Below are positions 1-5,617 of a DNA stretch of 36,994 bases, piece by piece. Source of the stretch: a virus. Numbering within the stretch: the first letter of the stretch is position 1; each line of letters begins with the position of its first letter. The notes below the pieces were generated by a model. It worked only from the letters and a program-made list of their open reading frames with translations, was not told where the DNA came from and did not search any database. The position numbers were made by a program, and so were the translations under genes. Location: positions 1-36,994 of the IMG/VR virus record IMGVR_UViG_3300030117_002013, one strand, 5' to 3'.

Positions 1-145
1 AGATGCTAAACCTTCTGACTTAAATGTAGCTAGACAGATGTTAAAAGATAATGGCATTGAATGTTTACCCGTACCAGAATCTCCCTTTGGTGATCTTATG
101 GCATCTCTTCCTGATTTAGAAGCTGTTCATCCTTTAGAACGTTAG
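1..145 (+). CDS. Small terminase subunit (DNA maturase A), 3' fragment, copy A
   Basis: The reading frame is open from base 2 to the TAG at 143-145; the 5' part lies outside the window. It would recognise concatemeric phage DNA and load the large terminase, as T7 gp18 does. The visible 47 residues match the C-terminal part of the complete gene at 35850-36077 with one change (Val for Ile in the sequence LEAxHPLER). The large terminase start follows after one base, the usual maturase A-B arrangement. The DNA differs from the second copy at about eleven positions, nearly all synonymous and all in the downstream half of the fragment. The family assignment rests on the position beside terL and on a general resemblance to short T7-like maturase A proteins. 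Confidence 0.78.
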   Translation, partial: DAKPSDLNVARQMLKDNGIECLPVPESPFGDLMASLPDLEAVHPLER

Positions 146-146
146 T

Positions 147-1868
147 GTGCAACCCTTACCAGAGAAACTACAAGACTTTAGATACTTTCTAATTCTTACT
201 TGGAGGCATTTAAACCTTCCTGATCCAACACCAGTACAACTAGAAATAGCTGAATACCTTCAACACGGTCCACGTAGAAAAATTATTCAAGCCTTTAGAG
301 GTGTAGGTAAAAGTTGGATTACTTCTGCCTATGTGGTGTGGAAGTTACGAATGGATCCACAACTAAAGTTCCTTGTGGTTTCAGCTTCAAAAGATAGAGC
401 AGATAATTTCTCTACTTTCACAATGAGACTAATAACCGAAATGGATATATTAGCTCCACTACGTCCAGATGCCTCTCAGAGGAACAGTAAGATAAGTTTT
501 GATGTAAGACCAGCAAGAGCTGATCATGCCCCTTCTGTGAAGTCTGTAGGGGTCTTAGGGCAAATGGCTGGTAGTAGGGCAGATGAAGTAGTAGCAGATG
601 ACGTAGAAGTTCCTAATAACTCCTTCACCCAACCGATGAGAGACAAACTCTCTGAAGCAGTTAAAGAATTTGACGCAATACTTAAACCTAATGGAAAGAT
701 TTGTTTCCTTGGTACTCCTCAAACAGAACAATCTCTTTATGGAACATTAGAAGAACGAGGATATAACACCTGCATCTGGCCTGCTAGATACCCACCCCTT
801 AGAAATAATTATGGAGATAGACTTGCTCCTAAACTTCACCAGAGGCTCCTAGATGAGCTTGTAAGCCCTAAAGATCCTGTTGACCCAGATAGATTCAACA
901 ACATAGATCTAATGGAACGTGAGGCCTCCTATGGACGTTCTGGGTTCTCTTTACAGTTTATGTTGGATACTTCCCTATCCGACCAAGATAGATACCCTCT
1001 AAAACTCTCAGATTTAATAATTTCATCAGTTAATCCAGAACATGCTCCAGAAAAAGTTATCTGGTCTAACTCTCCTGAATACACTCTTCCAGATCTCCCT
1101 TGCGTAGGTTTTAACGGAGACAGGTACTACAGACCTGCTCAAGAATTTGGTGATTGGATTGAATATACAGGTTCAGTTATGTCCATAGACCCCTCTGGAA
1201 AGGGTAAAGATGCTACTGGCTATGCAATCGTAAAGATGCTTAATGGAAACCTCTTTGTAAGCGATGCCGGAGGCCTTATAGGTGGTTACGACGAAGCAGT
1301 ACTGACTAAATTATCTAAACTTGCTAGAGATCACAAAGTAAACACCATCCTCGTTGAAGAAAACTTCGGAGGAGGAATGTTTGCTGAACTTCTTAAACCA
1401 TACTTAATGCGTTATCACCCTTGTGAAGTAGAAAACGTCAGAAATAACAAAACTAAAGAGTTCAGAATCATTGACACCTTAGAACCTGTAATGAACTCTC
1501 ATCGACTAATCATTGACAGAAAGATCGTTGAAAAAGACTATCGCTCTAATCCTAATGAAGCTCCAGAAAGAAAGCTAAAACTTCAACTCTTCTATCAAAT
1601 GTCCCGTATAACACGTCATAAAGGCTCTTTAGTACATGATGACATCCTTGATGCTTTATCTGGTGCAGTCTCCTATTGGACTGACTACATGTCTGCTGAT
1701 GAAGATAGAAACATCCAATCCAGAAAAGATGAACTCCTAAGACTTCACCTAGATAACTGGGGGTCCTCCCTTAATAAAACTATTACCCAAACAGCACTAG
1801 GTATGACACTTGAACAAATAAGACAAACTGATACCTCAGACACCTCATTTATAAGCTCCGATTATTAA
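147..1868 (+). CDS. Large terminase subunit (DNA maturase B, T7 gp19-like), copy A
   Basis: This is the ATP-driven packaging motor and nuclease that fills the prohead and cuts concatemers. The 573 residues are close to the 586 of T7 gp19 and align by eye over nearly the whole length. A Walker A motif RGVGKS lies at 51-56, a Walker B-like VVADDVE around 148-154 with acidic pair D151-D152, and the nuclease-domain SIDPSGKGKD around 346-355 with D348. The segments LGTPQTE and HDDILDAL also match the family. The start is GTG at 147, one base after the small terminase stop; the second copy at 36844 uses ATG at the same place, which supports this choice. It is the last gene before the repeat-rich junction. 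Confidence 0.97.
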   Translation: MQPLPEKLQDFRYFLILTWRHLNLPDPTPVQLEIAEYLQHGPRRKIIQAFRGVGKSWITSAYVVWKLRMDPQLKFLVVSASKDRADNFSTFTMRLITEMDILAPLRPDASQRNSKISFDVRPARADHAPSVKSVGVLGQMAGSRADEVVADDVEVPNNSFTQPMRDKLSEAVKEFDAILKPNGKICFLGTPQTEQSLYGTLEERGYNTCIWPARYPPLRNNYGDRLAPKLHQRLLDELVSPKDPVDPDRFNNIDLMEREASYGRSGFSLQFMLDTSLSDQDRYPLKLSDLIISSVNPEHAPEKVIWSNSPEYTLPDLPCVGFNGDRYYRPAQEFGDWIEYTGSVMSIDPSGKGKDATGYAIVKMLNGNLFVSDAGGLIGGYDEAVLTKLSKLARDHKVNTILVEENFGGGMFAELLKPYLMRYHPCEVENVRNNKTKEFRIIDTLEPVMNSHRLIIDRKIVEKDYRSNPNEAPERKLKLQLFYQMSRITRHKGSLVHDDILDALSGAVSYWTDYMSADEDRNIQSRKDELLRLHLDNWGSSLNKTITQTALGMTLEQIRQTDTSDTSFISSDY

Positions 1869-1928
1869 TACGCATTATTGGAGAGAGGGGGGATAAAAGG
1901 GGGGTGAGAGGTCAAAGCTATACAAACC

Positions 1929-1987
1929 AGACCACATAAGACTATATAGACTACACAAGATCCCACATAGAGGTATCAGATACAGAT
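1929..1987 (+). repeat. AGAC/AGAT array with about 10-base spacing
   Basis: AGA-centred units (AGAC, AGAC, AGAC, AGAT, AGAG, AGAT, AGAT) begin near 1929, 1939, 1948, 1958, 1969, 1978 and 1984. The spacing is near one helical turn. Several units are preceded by ACATA or TATAT. It lies just upstream of the CCTATAG array. Confidence 0.5.
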
Positions 1988-2016
1988 TCTTCCTCTCTCT
2001 TTAAACCAATAACAAT

Positions 2017-2101
2017 CCTATAGCCCTCCTATAGCTATCCTATATATATACCTATAACCTCTTATAGCTTTATCCTATAACAGTCCTATAGTTACCTCTA
2101 A
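2017..2101 (+). repeat. CCTATAG-type heptamer array, period about 11 bases
   Basis: Exact CCTATAG occurs at 2017, 2028 and 2085. Variants are CCTATAT at 2039, CCTATAA at 2051 and 2074, CTTATAG at 2061 and CCTCTAA at 2095. Eight units in 85 bases are spaced 10-13 bases apart. T7 carries arrays of a similar heptamer (CCTAAAG) next to its terminal repeats, so I read this as a genome-end array; that role is inference. Confidence 0.65.
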
Positions 2102-2110
2102 GGTCAGGCT

Positions 2111-2157
2111 TTAGACAACCTCTAAGACACTTCTGGGCCGTCTTAGACACCTTCTAA
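2111..2157 (+). repeat. Imperfect direct repeat TTAGACAnC(C/T)TCTAA
   Basis: TTAGACAACCTCTAA at 2111-2125 and TTAGACACCTTCTAA at 2143-2157 are near-identical units 32 bases apart, with TCTAAGACAC between them. They continue the repeat field of the genome-end region. Confidence 0.5.
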
Positions 2158-2158
2158 A

Positions 2159-2174
2159 GGGGTTGGTTGGTGGG
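2159..2174 (+). other. G-rich tract, possible two-quartet G-quadruplex
   Basis: The strand reads GGGGTTGGTTGGTGGG, four G-runs separated by one or two T, a pattern able to form a two-tier quadruplex in single-stranded DNA. A further six-G run follows near 2189-2194. No function is shown; its place in the probable genome-end region is the reason to record it. Confidence 0.35.
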
Positions 2175-2491
2175 TTTTGACCTTTTTTGGGGGGCTACCA
2201 GCCTCCCTTTGTTTTGGCGAAAAAATCTGAAGGGGTATACGTATATATGAAATTTAAAATTCACCCCTTATATGTCCAATTTTCCAGCAAATAAAAGAGT
2301 TTTTATCCTTTTTATCTTGCATAACTGCTTAAAGAACAGTTACGCAAGGCTTAGAAACCTAGTGGTACCAATAGATTCTTATTTACTTATTAGCAGTTGG
2401 ACAAATTCTGGACACGATAGGGGGAGAGCTGGACTCTTAATTGATATATGTGTACTACCAGGAATAGGTATAGTCGAATTAAGGATAAAAT

Positions 2492-2505
2492 AGTACATTT
2501 GTACT
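2492..2505 (+). repeat. Perfect 14-base palindrome AGTACATTTGTACT
   Basis: AGTACA (2492-2497), TT, TGTACT (2500-2505) form a perfect inverted repeat in otherwise featureless non-coding DNA. It could be an operator or a small cruciform; nothing else supports either. Confidence 0.35.
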
Positions 2506-2576
2506 TGTTTTTATATTTCATCGATTACCGCTCAAAAGAAGCAAGTAAGCTTAACAGAATGAAACAATAGGGCTAT

Positions 2577-2639
2577 CAAAGGGAAGTCAAAGAAGATAAG
2601 AAGCAGAGGTTACAAAGGAGCGTAAGCAAAGATACAAAG
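2577..2639 (+). repeat. CAAAG repeat cluster
   Basis: CAAAG occurs at 2577, 2588, 2613, 2627 and 2635, several as CAAAGG. It lies on the early-gene side of the junction, opposite the CCTATAG array, as expected if terminal-repeat DNA is flanked on both sides by short arrays. Confidence 0.35.
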
Positions 2640-2713
2640 GGTATTGGATAGGGCTAGACAGCTATCAAATAGAGATATAATTAAATCAGCTATTAAGTTT
2701 AGTAGTTCTTTAG

Positions 2714-2735
2714 AGCTACATCTGACCTGGTAGCT
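2714..2735 (+). promoter_or_regulatory. Leader hairpin before the first early gene
   Basis: AGCTAC (2714-2719) pairs perfectly with GTAGCT (2730-2735) across a ten-base loop. It is followed after a short spacer by CCCAGAGAACC and the AT-rich tract that leads into the ATG at 2761. The position matches that of the hairpins before later early genes, although its sequence is not of the same family. Confidence 0.4.
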
Positions 2736-2760
2736 AGTCCCAGAGAACCTTTTAAAACTT

Positions 2761-2982
2761 ATGAACAACTTCTACATTGTCAAGCATTGGCAAGATGAAT
2801 CAAGACTTATCCAAACTGTTGAAAGACGTATGGCAGAGCTTGACAACGAACTTGCCGCAAGATGTCACAAAATAATAGATAGCATTAGACCAGTTGGTAG
2901 TGATGCTAGATATTGTTTTTATGATCGTGACAGCTTAGAAGCAACCAACCTGGAACACATTAAAAAAGAAGTGTTTAACTAA
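2761..2982 (+). CDS. Early protein of unknown function (73 aa)
   Basis: This is the first gene of the early cassette. It encodes a small soluble protein with a probable helical middle (residues about 18-42, from VERRMAELDNEL onward) and two cysteines. I do not recognise a family. The ATG follows the AT-rich leader TTTTAAAACTT and has no Shine-Dalgarno sequence, as for the other early-cassette genes. The repeated hairpin element begins five bases after its stop. In T7-like phages genes in this position are made first from host promoters and often act on host proteins; that role here is only inferred from position. Confidence 0.75.
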   Translation: MNNFYIVKHWQDESRLIQTVERRMAELDNELAARCHKIIDSIRPVGSDARYCFYDRDSLEATNLEHIKKEVFN

Positions 2983-2986
2983 TTAT

Positions 2987-3032
2987 CCTATGGAGTCCTT
3001 TCAGGAGGATTCCACAGGGTATTTATTACCCT
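2987..3032 (+). repeat. Early intergenic double-hairpin element, copy 1
   Basis: Stem 1 pairs CCTATGGAGTCC (2987-2998) with GGATTCCACAGG (3007-3018), with one A-C mismatch, one G-U pair and an eight-base loop. Stem 2 pairs AGGGTA (3016-3021) with TACCCT (3027-3032). AGG at 3016-3018 is claimed by both stems. The outer stem sequence recurs in copies 2 and 3; the inner stem differs but stays paired. Confidence 0.8.
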
Positions 3033-3056
3033 TTAACAACTGAACCTTTAAAATTT

Positions 3057-3437
3057 ATGACTACTTCTTCAAAAGAGAAGATGTATCAACAGATAGAAAA
3101 GCATGGAGAAGACTTAAAAGTTATTTTCAAGCTTCCTACTGATGTTGATTCAATCAAGTTGTGTAAGCAGCTTTTTAGACTAGAGAATAAAGCCCACCAA
3201 TTAGCAGAAGATGACTACAACGGCATTGATGTAAATGCTGAAGTAGAACAAGTTTTTAAAAGTGTTTGCAAGGTTTTAAACCTTAAAAACATTAAAGACT
3301 TTAAAATCTTTTGGAATAATGATCCCAGGGGTTATGCCTTAAAGATTGATGATGAATTTGTATTTAAAAACAAATTACAAATACATCGTGACTGGGGGGG
3401 TAATGGAATTTTAGCTCCTAATTTTTCTGAATCATGA
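3057..3437 (+). CDS. Early cyanophage-type protein of unknown function (126 aa)
   Basis: A soluble protein whose N-terminal half (EKMYQQIEKHGEDL, then KLCKQLFRLENKAHQLA at about 36-52) looks helical and whose C-terminal half carries DPRGYALKI and DWGGNGILAPNF. From memory, proteins with the DPRGYALKI and DWGG-GI-APDF pattern are widespread among marine cyanophages with no assigned role; I could not check this. The ATG has no Shine-Dalgarno and follows the AT-rich leader CCTTTAAAATTT after hairpin copy 1. It overlaps the next gene by ATGA, implying translational coupling. Confidence 0.88.
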   Translation: MTTSSKEKMYQQIEKHGEDLKVIFKLPTDVDSIKLCKQLFRLENKAHQLAEDDYNGIDVNAEVEQVFKSVCKVLNLKNIKDFKIFWNNDPRGYALKIDDEFVFKNKLQIHRDWGGNGILAPNFSES

Positions 3438-3631
3438 CTAAATCAACTCTAGTCTTATCAACTGATAATGCTGCCTTTGAAGGTGAGAATCTAGGTCCAG
3501 AGATAGCAAGGATTTTAAAATCTTATGCTCATGCTATTAGGGAAGTAAAAGACCCTGAGAGTCAATGGGAACTAGAAAGCAGGCTAAGAGACATTAATGG
3601 TAATACCGTTGGTTCTGTTAGTCACAGTTAA
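3434..3631 (+). CDS. Early protein of unknown function (65 aa)
   Basis: A small acidic soluble protein starting at the ATG within the ATGA overlap with the preceding gene (3434-3437), so it is probably translated by coupling. The region around residues 21-50 (ILKSYAHAIREVKDPESQWE) looks helical. I recognise no family. The double-hairpin element starts directly after its stop. Confidence 0.72.
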   Translation: MTKSTLVLSTDNAAFEGENLGPEIARILKSYAHAIREVKDPESQWELESRLRDINGNTVGSVSHS

Positions 3632-3632
3632 T

Positions 3633-3680
3633 CCTATGGAGCCTCTTAAGGGAGGTTCCACAGGCTTATCTAATAAGCCT
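3633..3680 (+). repeat. Early intergenic double-hairpin element, copy 2
   Basis: Stem 1 pairs CCTATGGAGCCTC (3633-3645) with GAGGTTCCACAGG (3652-3664) with the same A-C mismatch and G-U pair as copy 1. Stem 2 pairs AGGCTTAT (3662-3669) with ATAAGCCT (3673-3680) across a three-base loop. The inner pairs CCTC/GAGG replace TCC/GGA of copy 1. Confidence 0.85.
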
Positions 3681-3706
3681 ATTAAGCCCCAGAAACTTAT
3701 TTACTT

Positions 3707-4063
3707 ATGACTGTTGCACAAGTTCCAACTAAACCAAAAGCTTTTGAAGTGGGTCAAATTTGTTATTGCGATGGAGGTTGCACCATGCAATTACCTACTT
3801 TTTATAAAGTGGTAAGGCTTTCTAAATCTTCTGTATGGCTACAAGAGATTCATAATCAACTTGTAGAACATGATGGGTATGGTCAAAGAGGAAGGAAACT
3901 TCCAGTAGATCAACCAAAGGGCGAGGTATTTAGAAAGGTCATTAAAAACTGGAAAGACTCAAAGAGTTATAAAGGTGATGACCAACAATATGCCTACGAG
4001 AAATACTGGGGAATTATTGAGCCTTGGGATGGTTTAGCAAAAACTTATGACTCAATGGATTGA
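3707..4063 (+). CDS. Early protein of unknown function (118 aa)
   Basis: The protein has a cysteine group near the N terminus (CYCDGGC at about 19-25), aromatic-rich stretches and a basic central segment (GRKLPVDQPKGEVFRKVIKNW). It has no membrane segment or signal peptide. I do not recognise the family. The start is the ATG after the AT-rich leader AAACTTATTTACTT with no Shine-Dalgarno, in register with the other early genes. It sits between hairpin copies 2 and 3. Confidence 0.82.
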   Translation: MTVAQVPTKPKAFEVGQICYCDGGCTMQLPTFYKVVRLSKSSVWLQEIHNQLVEHDGYGQRGRKLPVDQPKGEVFRKVIKNWKDSKSYKGDDQQYAYEKYWGIIEPWDGLAKTYDSMD

Positions 4064-4067
4064 TGAT

Positions 4068-4112
4068 CCTATGGAGGGCGTAAGCCTTCCACAGGCTCTT
4101 CTAATAGAGTCT
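4068..4112 (+). repeat. Early intergenic double-hairpin element, copy 3
   Basis: Stem 1 pairs CCTATGGAGGGC (4068-4079) with GCCTTCCACAGG (4084-4095) around a GTAA loop, a GNRA-type tetraloop in RNA. Stem 2 pairs AGGCTCT (4093-4099) with AGAGTCT (4106-4112), including a G-U pair. The outer stem is identical to copies 1 and 2; the inner stem is GGC/GCC. Confidence 0.87.
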
Positions 4113-4139
4113 TAAGTTAACCTGAGTATCTTTTAACTA

Positions 4140-4304
4140 ATGGAAGAAAAGCAACTTTTTAAAGCTTATGGAATTTCTTTAACAGGTAATACTGCTGAAG
4201 AATATCAGAAGCAGATTGAAAAGGATTATCGGAACTTATCCGATAAGGAATATGAAGCTGCACAAGCTTATGAAGCTGACGCTTGGATCTTTAACGAGAT
4301 CTAA
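4140..4304 (+). CDS. Small early protein of unknown function (54 aa)
   Basis: Read directly from the sequence: ATG at 4140, TAA at 4302-4304. The product starts MEEKQLFKAYGIS and ends DAWIFNEI; it is acidic and probably helical (EEYQKQIEKDYRNL, then DKEYEAAQAYEADAW). It is flanked by hairpin copies 3 and 4 and preceded by the AT-rich leader ATCTTTTAACTA. This is exactly the spacing of its neighbours, which is the main reason for calling such a short frame a gene. Confidence 0.7.
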   Translation: MEEKQLFKAYGISLTGNTAEEYQKQIEKDYRNLSDKEYEAAQAYEADAWIFNEI

Positions 4305-4313
4305 ATAGATGAT

Positions 4314-4360
4314 CCTCTAAAGGGCCTACGGGCCTTTTATAGGCTTTTCTTAAAGCCTAT
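4314..4360 (+). repeat. Early intergenic double-hairpin element, copy 4 (variant)
   Basis: Stem 1 pairs CCTCTAAAGGGCC (4314-4326) with GGCCTTTTATAGG (4331-4343) around TACG, a UNCG-type tetraloop. The fourth pair is again a mismatch (C-T) and the G-U pair is again at the ninth position. Stem 2 pairs ATAGGCTTT (4339-4347) with AAAGCCTAT (4352-4360). GG to AA on the 5' side is matched by CC to TT on the 3' side relative to copies 1-3. Confidence 0.87.
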
Positions 4361-4379
4361 TACAACTGATTTATTACTT

Positions 4380-4595
4380 ATGTATTTTGATCGCTTCGAT
4401 ATAGTGGAAGCCTATCATCTTTGGTTTTCTCACTATTATTCAGGGTTTGATTCTAATTATTGTCGTAGATGTCGAATTGAAACTAATTTAAAATTTAGTC
4501 CTAGCCTTTCTCACAGTTATGAACACTTAAGTGAAAATGGAAAGATGATCTATGACAATTTAGAAGAAAAGAAATTTGTATCTAGAGATTATTAA
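4380..4595 (+). CDS. Early phage protein of unknown function (71 aa), RFDIVEAYHLW type
   Basis: A small soluble protein beginning MYFDRFDIVEAYHLWFSHYY and containing LSENGKMIYDNL near its end. From memory this combination is found in a family of short early or host-takeover-region proteins across many phages, with no known role; not checked. It has a CRRC motif near residues 28-31. It is the last gene before the intrinsic terminator at 4607-4643, so it closes the first early transcription unit. Confidence 0.82.
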   Translation: MYFDRFDIVEAYHLWFSHYYSGFDSNYCRRCRIETNLKFSPSLSHSYEHLSENGKMIYDNLEEKKFVSRDY

Positions 4596-4606
4596 ATCTA
4601 GATTAT

Positions 4607-4643
4607 AGAGACCATAAAAACCTATGGTCTCTCTCTTTTTTTT
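4607..4643 (+). terminator. Rho-independent terminator closing the first early unit
   Basis: AGAGACCATA (4607-4616) pairs perfectly with TATGGTCTCT (4623-4632) across a six-base loop, and eight T follow at 4636-4643 after CTC. It separates the hairpin-punctuated cassette from the block leading to the RNA polymerase. Confidence 0.92.
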
Positions 4644-4685
4644 GTTTCTATTGCTTCAAAGGTATATATATCCCTGGCTCAAATC

Positions 4686-4712
4686 TTGACGGTTCCCTTA
4701 AGCGTTTTTAAT
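4686..4712 (+). promoter_or_regulatory. Candidate host-type promoter for the RNA polymerase block
   Basis: TTGACG at 4686-4691 and TTTAAT at 4707-4712 resemble bacterial -35 and -10 boxes, but the spacer is only 15 bases. The position just after a strong terminator and before a run of tightly packed genes ending in the phage RNA polymerase makes a host promoter likely somewhere here. Confidence 0.35.
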
Positions 4713-4718
4713 GTTTAA

Positions 4719-4738
4719 TGGAGCTCTCATGAGTTCCA
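4719..4738 (+). repeat. Short member of the early hairpin family (copy 5)
   Basis: TGGAGCTC (4719-4726) pairs with GAGTTCCA (4731-4738) around TCAT. It keeps the TGGAG/TTCCA core of copies 1-3, including the G-U pair, with inner pairs CTC/GAG. It lacks the CCT/AGG base and the second stem. The same leader type (CCCAGAAATCTTTTTACAA) follows before the next ATG. Confidence 0.7.
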
Positions 4739-4763
4739 AAAAGACCCAGAAATCTTTTTACAA

Positions 4764-4925
4764 ATGAAACACAAAATCACTATGGCCTCTAATAAGGCCG
4801 AGATAATCGACAGTGCTCTTGAGATTATTGATAGTCAAGAGGGGGAGTTAAGTACCTTGCGTCAAAGGCAAGTTATCTTAATATCCCTGGCTGGATTTTT
4901 CTTTCTTCTCTATATGGTTTTTTAG
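4764..4925 (+). CDS. Small single-pass membrane protein (53 aa)
   Basis: Read directly: ATG at 4764, TAG at 4923-4925. The N-terminal two-thirds is polar and probably helical (NKAEIIDSALEIIDSQEGEL, then RQRQ) and the last 16 residues (VILISLAGFFFLLYMVF) form one membrane segment, so it is tail-anchored in topology. It is the first gene after the terminator and hairpin copy 5. The next gene starts two bases after its stop. Function unknown. Confidence 0.72.
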   Translation: MKHKITMASNKAEIIDSALEIIDSQEGELSTLRQRQVILISLAGFFFLLYMVF

Positions 4926-4927
4926 TT

Positions 4928-5161
4928 ATGGAAATTAGACAATGCTCTTCCATTCCTATTACTTCCTTAATTGGATCTTTAGCTATATGGGAAGAATGTG
5001 AAATGGGTTATGTCATGGGCATATCTATTTCACTAGATAAACCACATCACATAATGGTGGACATTATGGATGAAGAAACAAAAGAACATCACTCAAGCTG
5101 CCCAGTAAAAGACTGGGATAAGTGGAGTTTTCAACTTAGAGGACATCCACATCATGCTTAA
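4928..5161 (+). CDS. Protein of unknown function (77 aa)
   Basis: A small protein with several cysteines (C6, C24, C59) and a histidine-rich C terminus (GHPHHA). I do not recognise a family and see no membrane segment. It overlaps the next gene by eight bases, within a compact block (4764-8211) in which adjacent genes touch or overlap, suggesting a single transcript leading to the RNA polymerase. Confidence 0.72.
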   Translation: MEIRQCSSIPITSLIGSLAIWEECEMGYVMGISISLDKPHHIMVDIMDEETKEHHSSCPVKDWDKWSFQLRGHPHHA

Positions 5162-5426
5162 GTGTCCTAACTGCAAGTCCAATAGCATCTCTTCTTCTGG
5201 AGGAGGTGCTGTTGTGCTTAATACACGTAATAAGGGTGAAACTCCTTATCTAAAACGTAAGAGGCTTTGTAAAGCATGTAAGACTGCTTTCACAACTCAA
5301 GAATGGGAAGCAGGGGAACTTCAAAAAGTTCTTTATAAATCTTTTAATGAGGTGGATTTAATTTCATTAGCAGAAGAAATGAAAGCAATTCTTAAAGACC
5401 TACAAACACTAAAGGAGGAAAACTAA
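5154..5426 (+). CDS. Zinc-ribbon protein (90 aa)
   Basis: The N terminus carries CPNC (4-7) and a second knuckle CKAC (about 40-43), with basic residues between (YLKRKRL), the spacing of a zinc ribbon similar to that of NrdR-type or transcription-related ribbons. The C-terminal third is helical and charged. A nucleic-acid or RNA-polymerase contact is plausible for a zinc ribbon made early, but no partner is shown. It overlaps the next start at base 5426 (the final A of TAA is the A of ATG) and AAAGGAGG lies just upstream, one of the clearer Shine-Dalgarno sites here. Confidence 0.8.
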   Translation: MLKCPNCKSNSISSSGGGAVVLNTRNKGETPYLKRKRLCKACKTAFTTQEWEAGELQKVLYKSFNEVDLISLAEEMKAILKDLQTLKEEN

Positions 5427-5617
5427 TGTCAATTAACAAAGAACAATTCCAAGGCATTTCTAACAAAGTTAAGGAGTGTCTAAACATCCTTTCTGAACTC
5501 CCAGATAGTGAAAAAAAACAGTTAGCTATTCTTATGGTGGCTAATACTTTAAGTCCTAAGTTTGCTGCTGAAACAGCGAATTTTATGCTTGACTTAGATA
5601 AGTGGGAGAATGTTTAA
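5426..5617 (+). CDS. Small helical protein of unknown function (63 aa)
   Basis: A soluble, mostly helical protein (KVKECLNILSELP, then SEKKQLAILMVANTL and FAAETANFMLDLDKW). The ATG shares a base with the preceding stop and has an upstream AGGAGG. The next gene begins immediately after its TAA. I recognise no family. Confidence 0.75.
   Translation: MSINKEQFQGISNKVKECLNILSELPDSEKKQLAILMVANTLSPKFAAETANFMLDLDKWENV

Larger units (their letters stand above)
1869..2760 (+). other. Non-coding repeat-rich region; probable concatemer junction / genome-end region
   Basis: These 892 bases hold no convincing gene. They contain two six-G tracts (1887-1892 and 1899-1904), an AGAC-type array with about 10-base spacing (1929-1987), a CCTATAG-type array with about 11-base spacing (2017-2101), paired TTAGACA units (2111-2157), a G-rich stretch (2159-2174), a perfect palindrome (2492-2505) and scattered CAAAG units (2577-2639). 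A TATAAT at 2676-2681 has a TAGACA fifteen bases upstream, a weak host-type promoter candidate for the early genes. In T7 the terminal repeat and its flanking short-repeat arrays sit at this place, between maturase B and the early genes. The exact genome ends cannot be read from sequence. Confidence 0.6.

Noticed and set aside
2230-2269. AAGGGGT ... ACCCCTT inverted repeat around an AT-rich centre
   Set aside because: Only seven pairs over a 26-base gap; the TATA-like centre could be a promoter but no matching -35 box is present. Too weak to list as a feature.
2405-2480. tRNA-Lys-like fragment (CTCTTAA loop and a TCGAAT segment)
   Set aside because: The anticodon-stem pairs only about three of five, no D-stem or acceptor stem forms, and the T-arm does not pair. 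No integrase is present that would explain an attachment site.
2272-2493. 73-codon frame in the junction region
   Set aside because: It has no ribosome-binding site or coding-like composition and lies inside the probable genome-end region; T7-like phages have no gene here. It also contains repeat-like and tRNA-like debris, so I treat it as chance.
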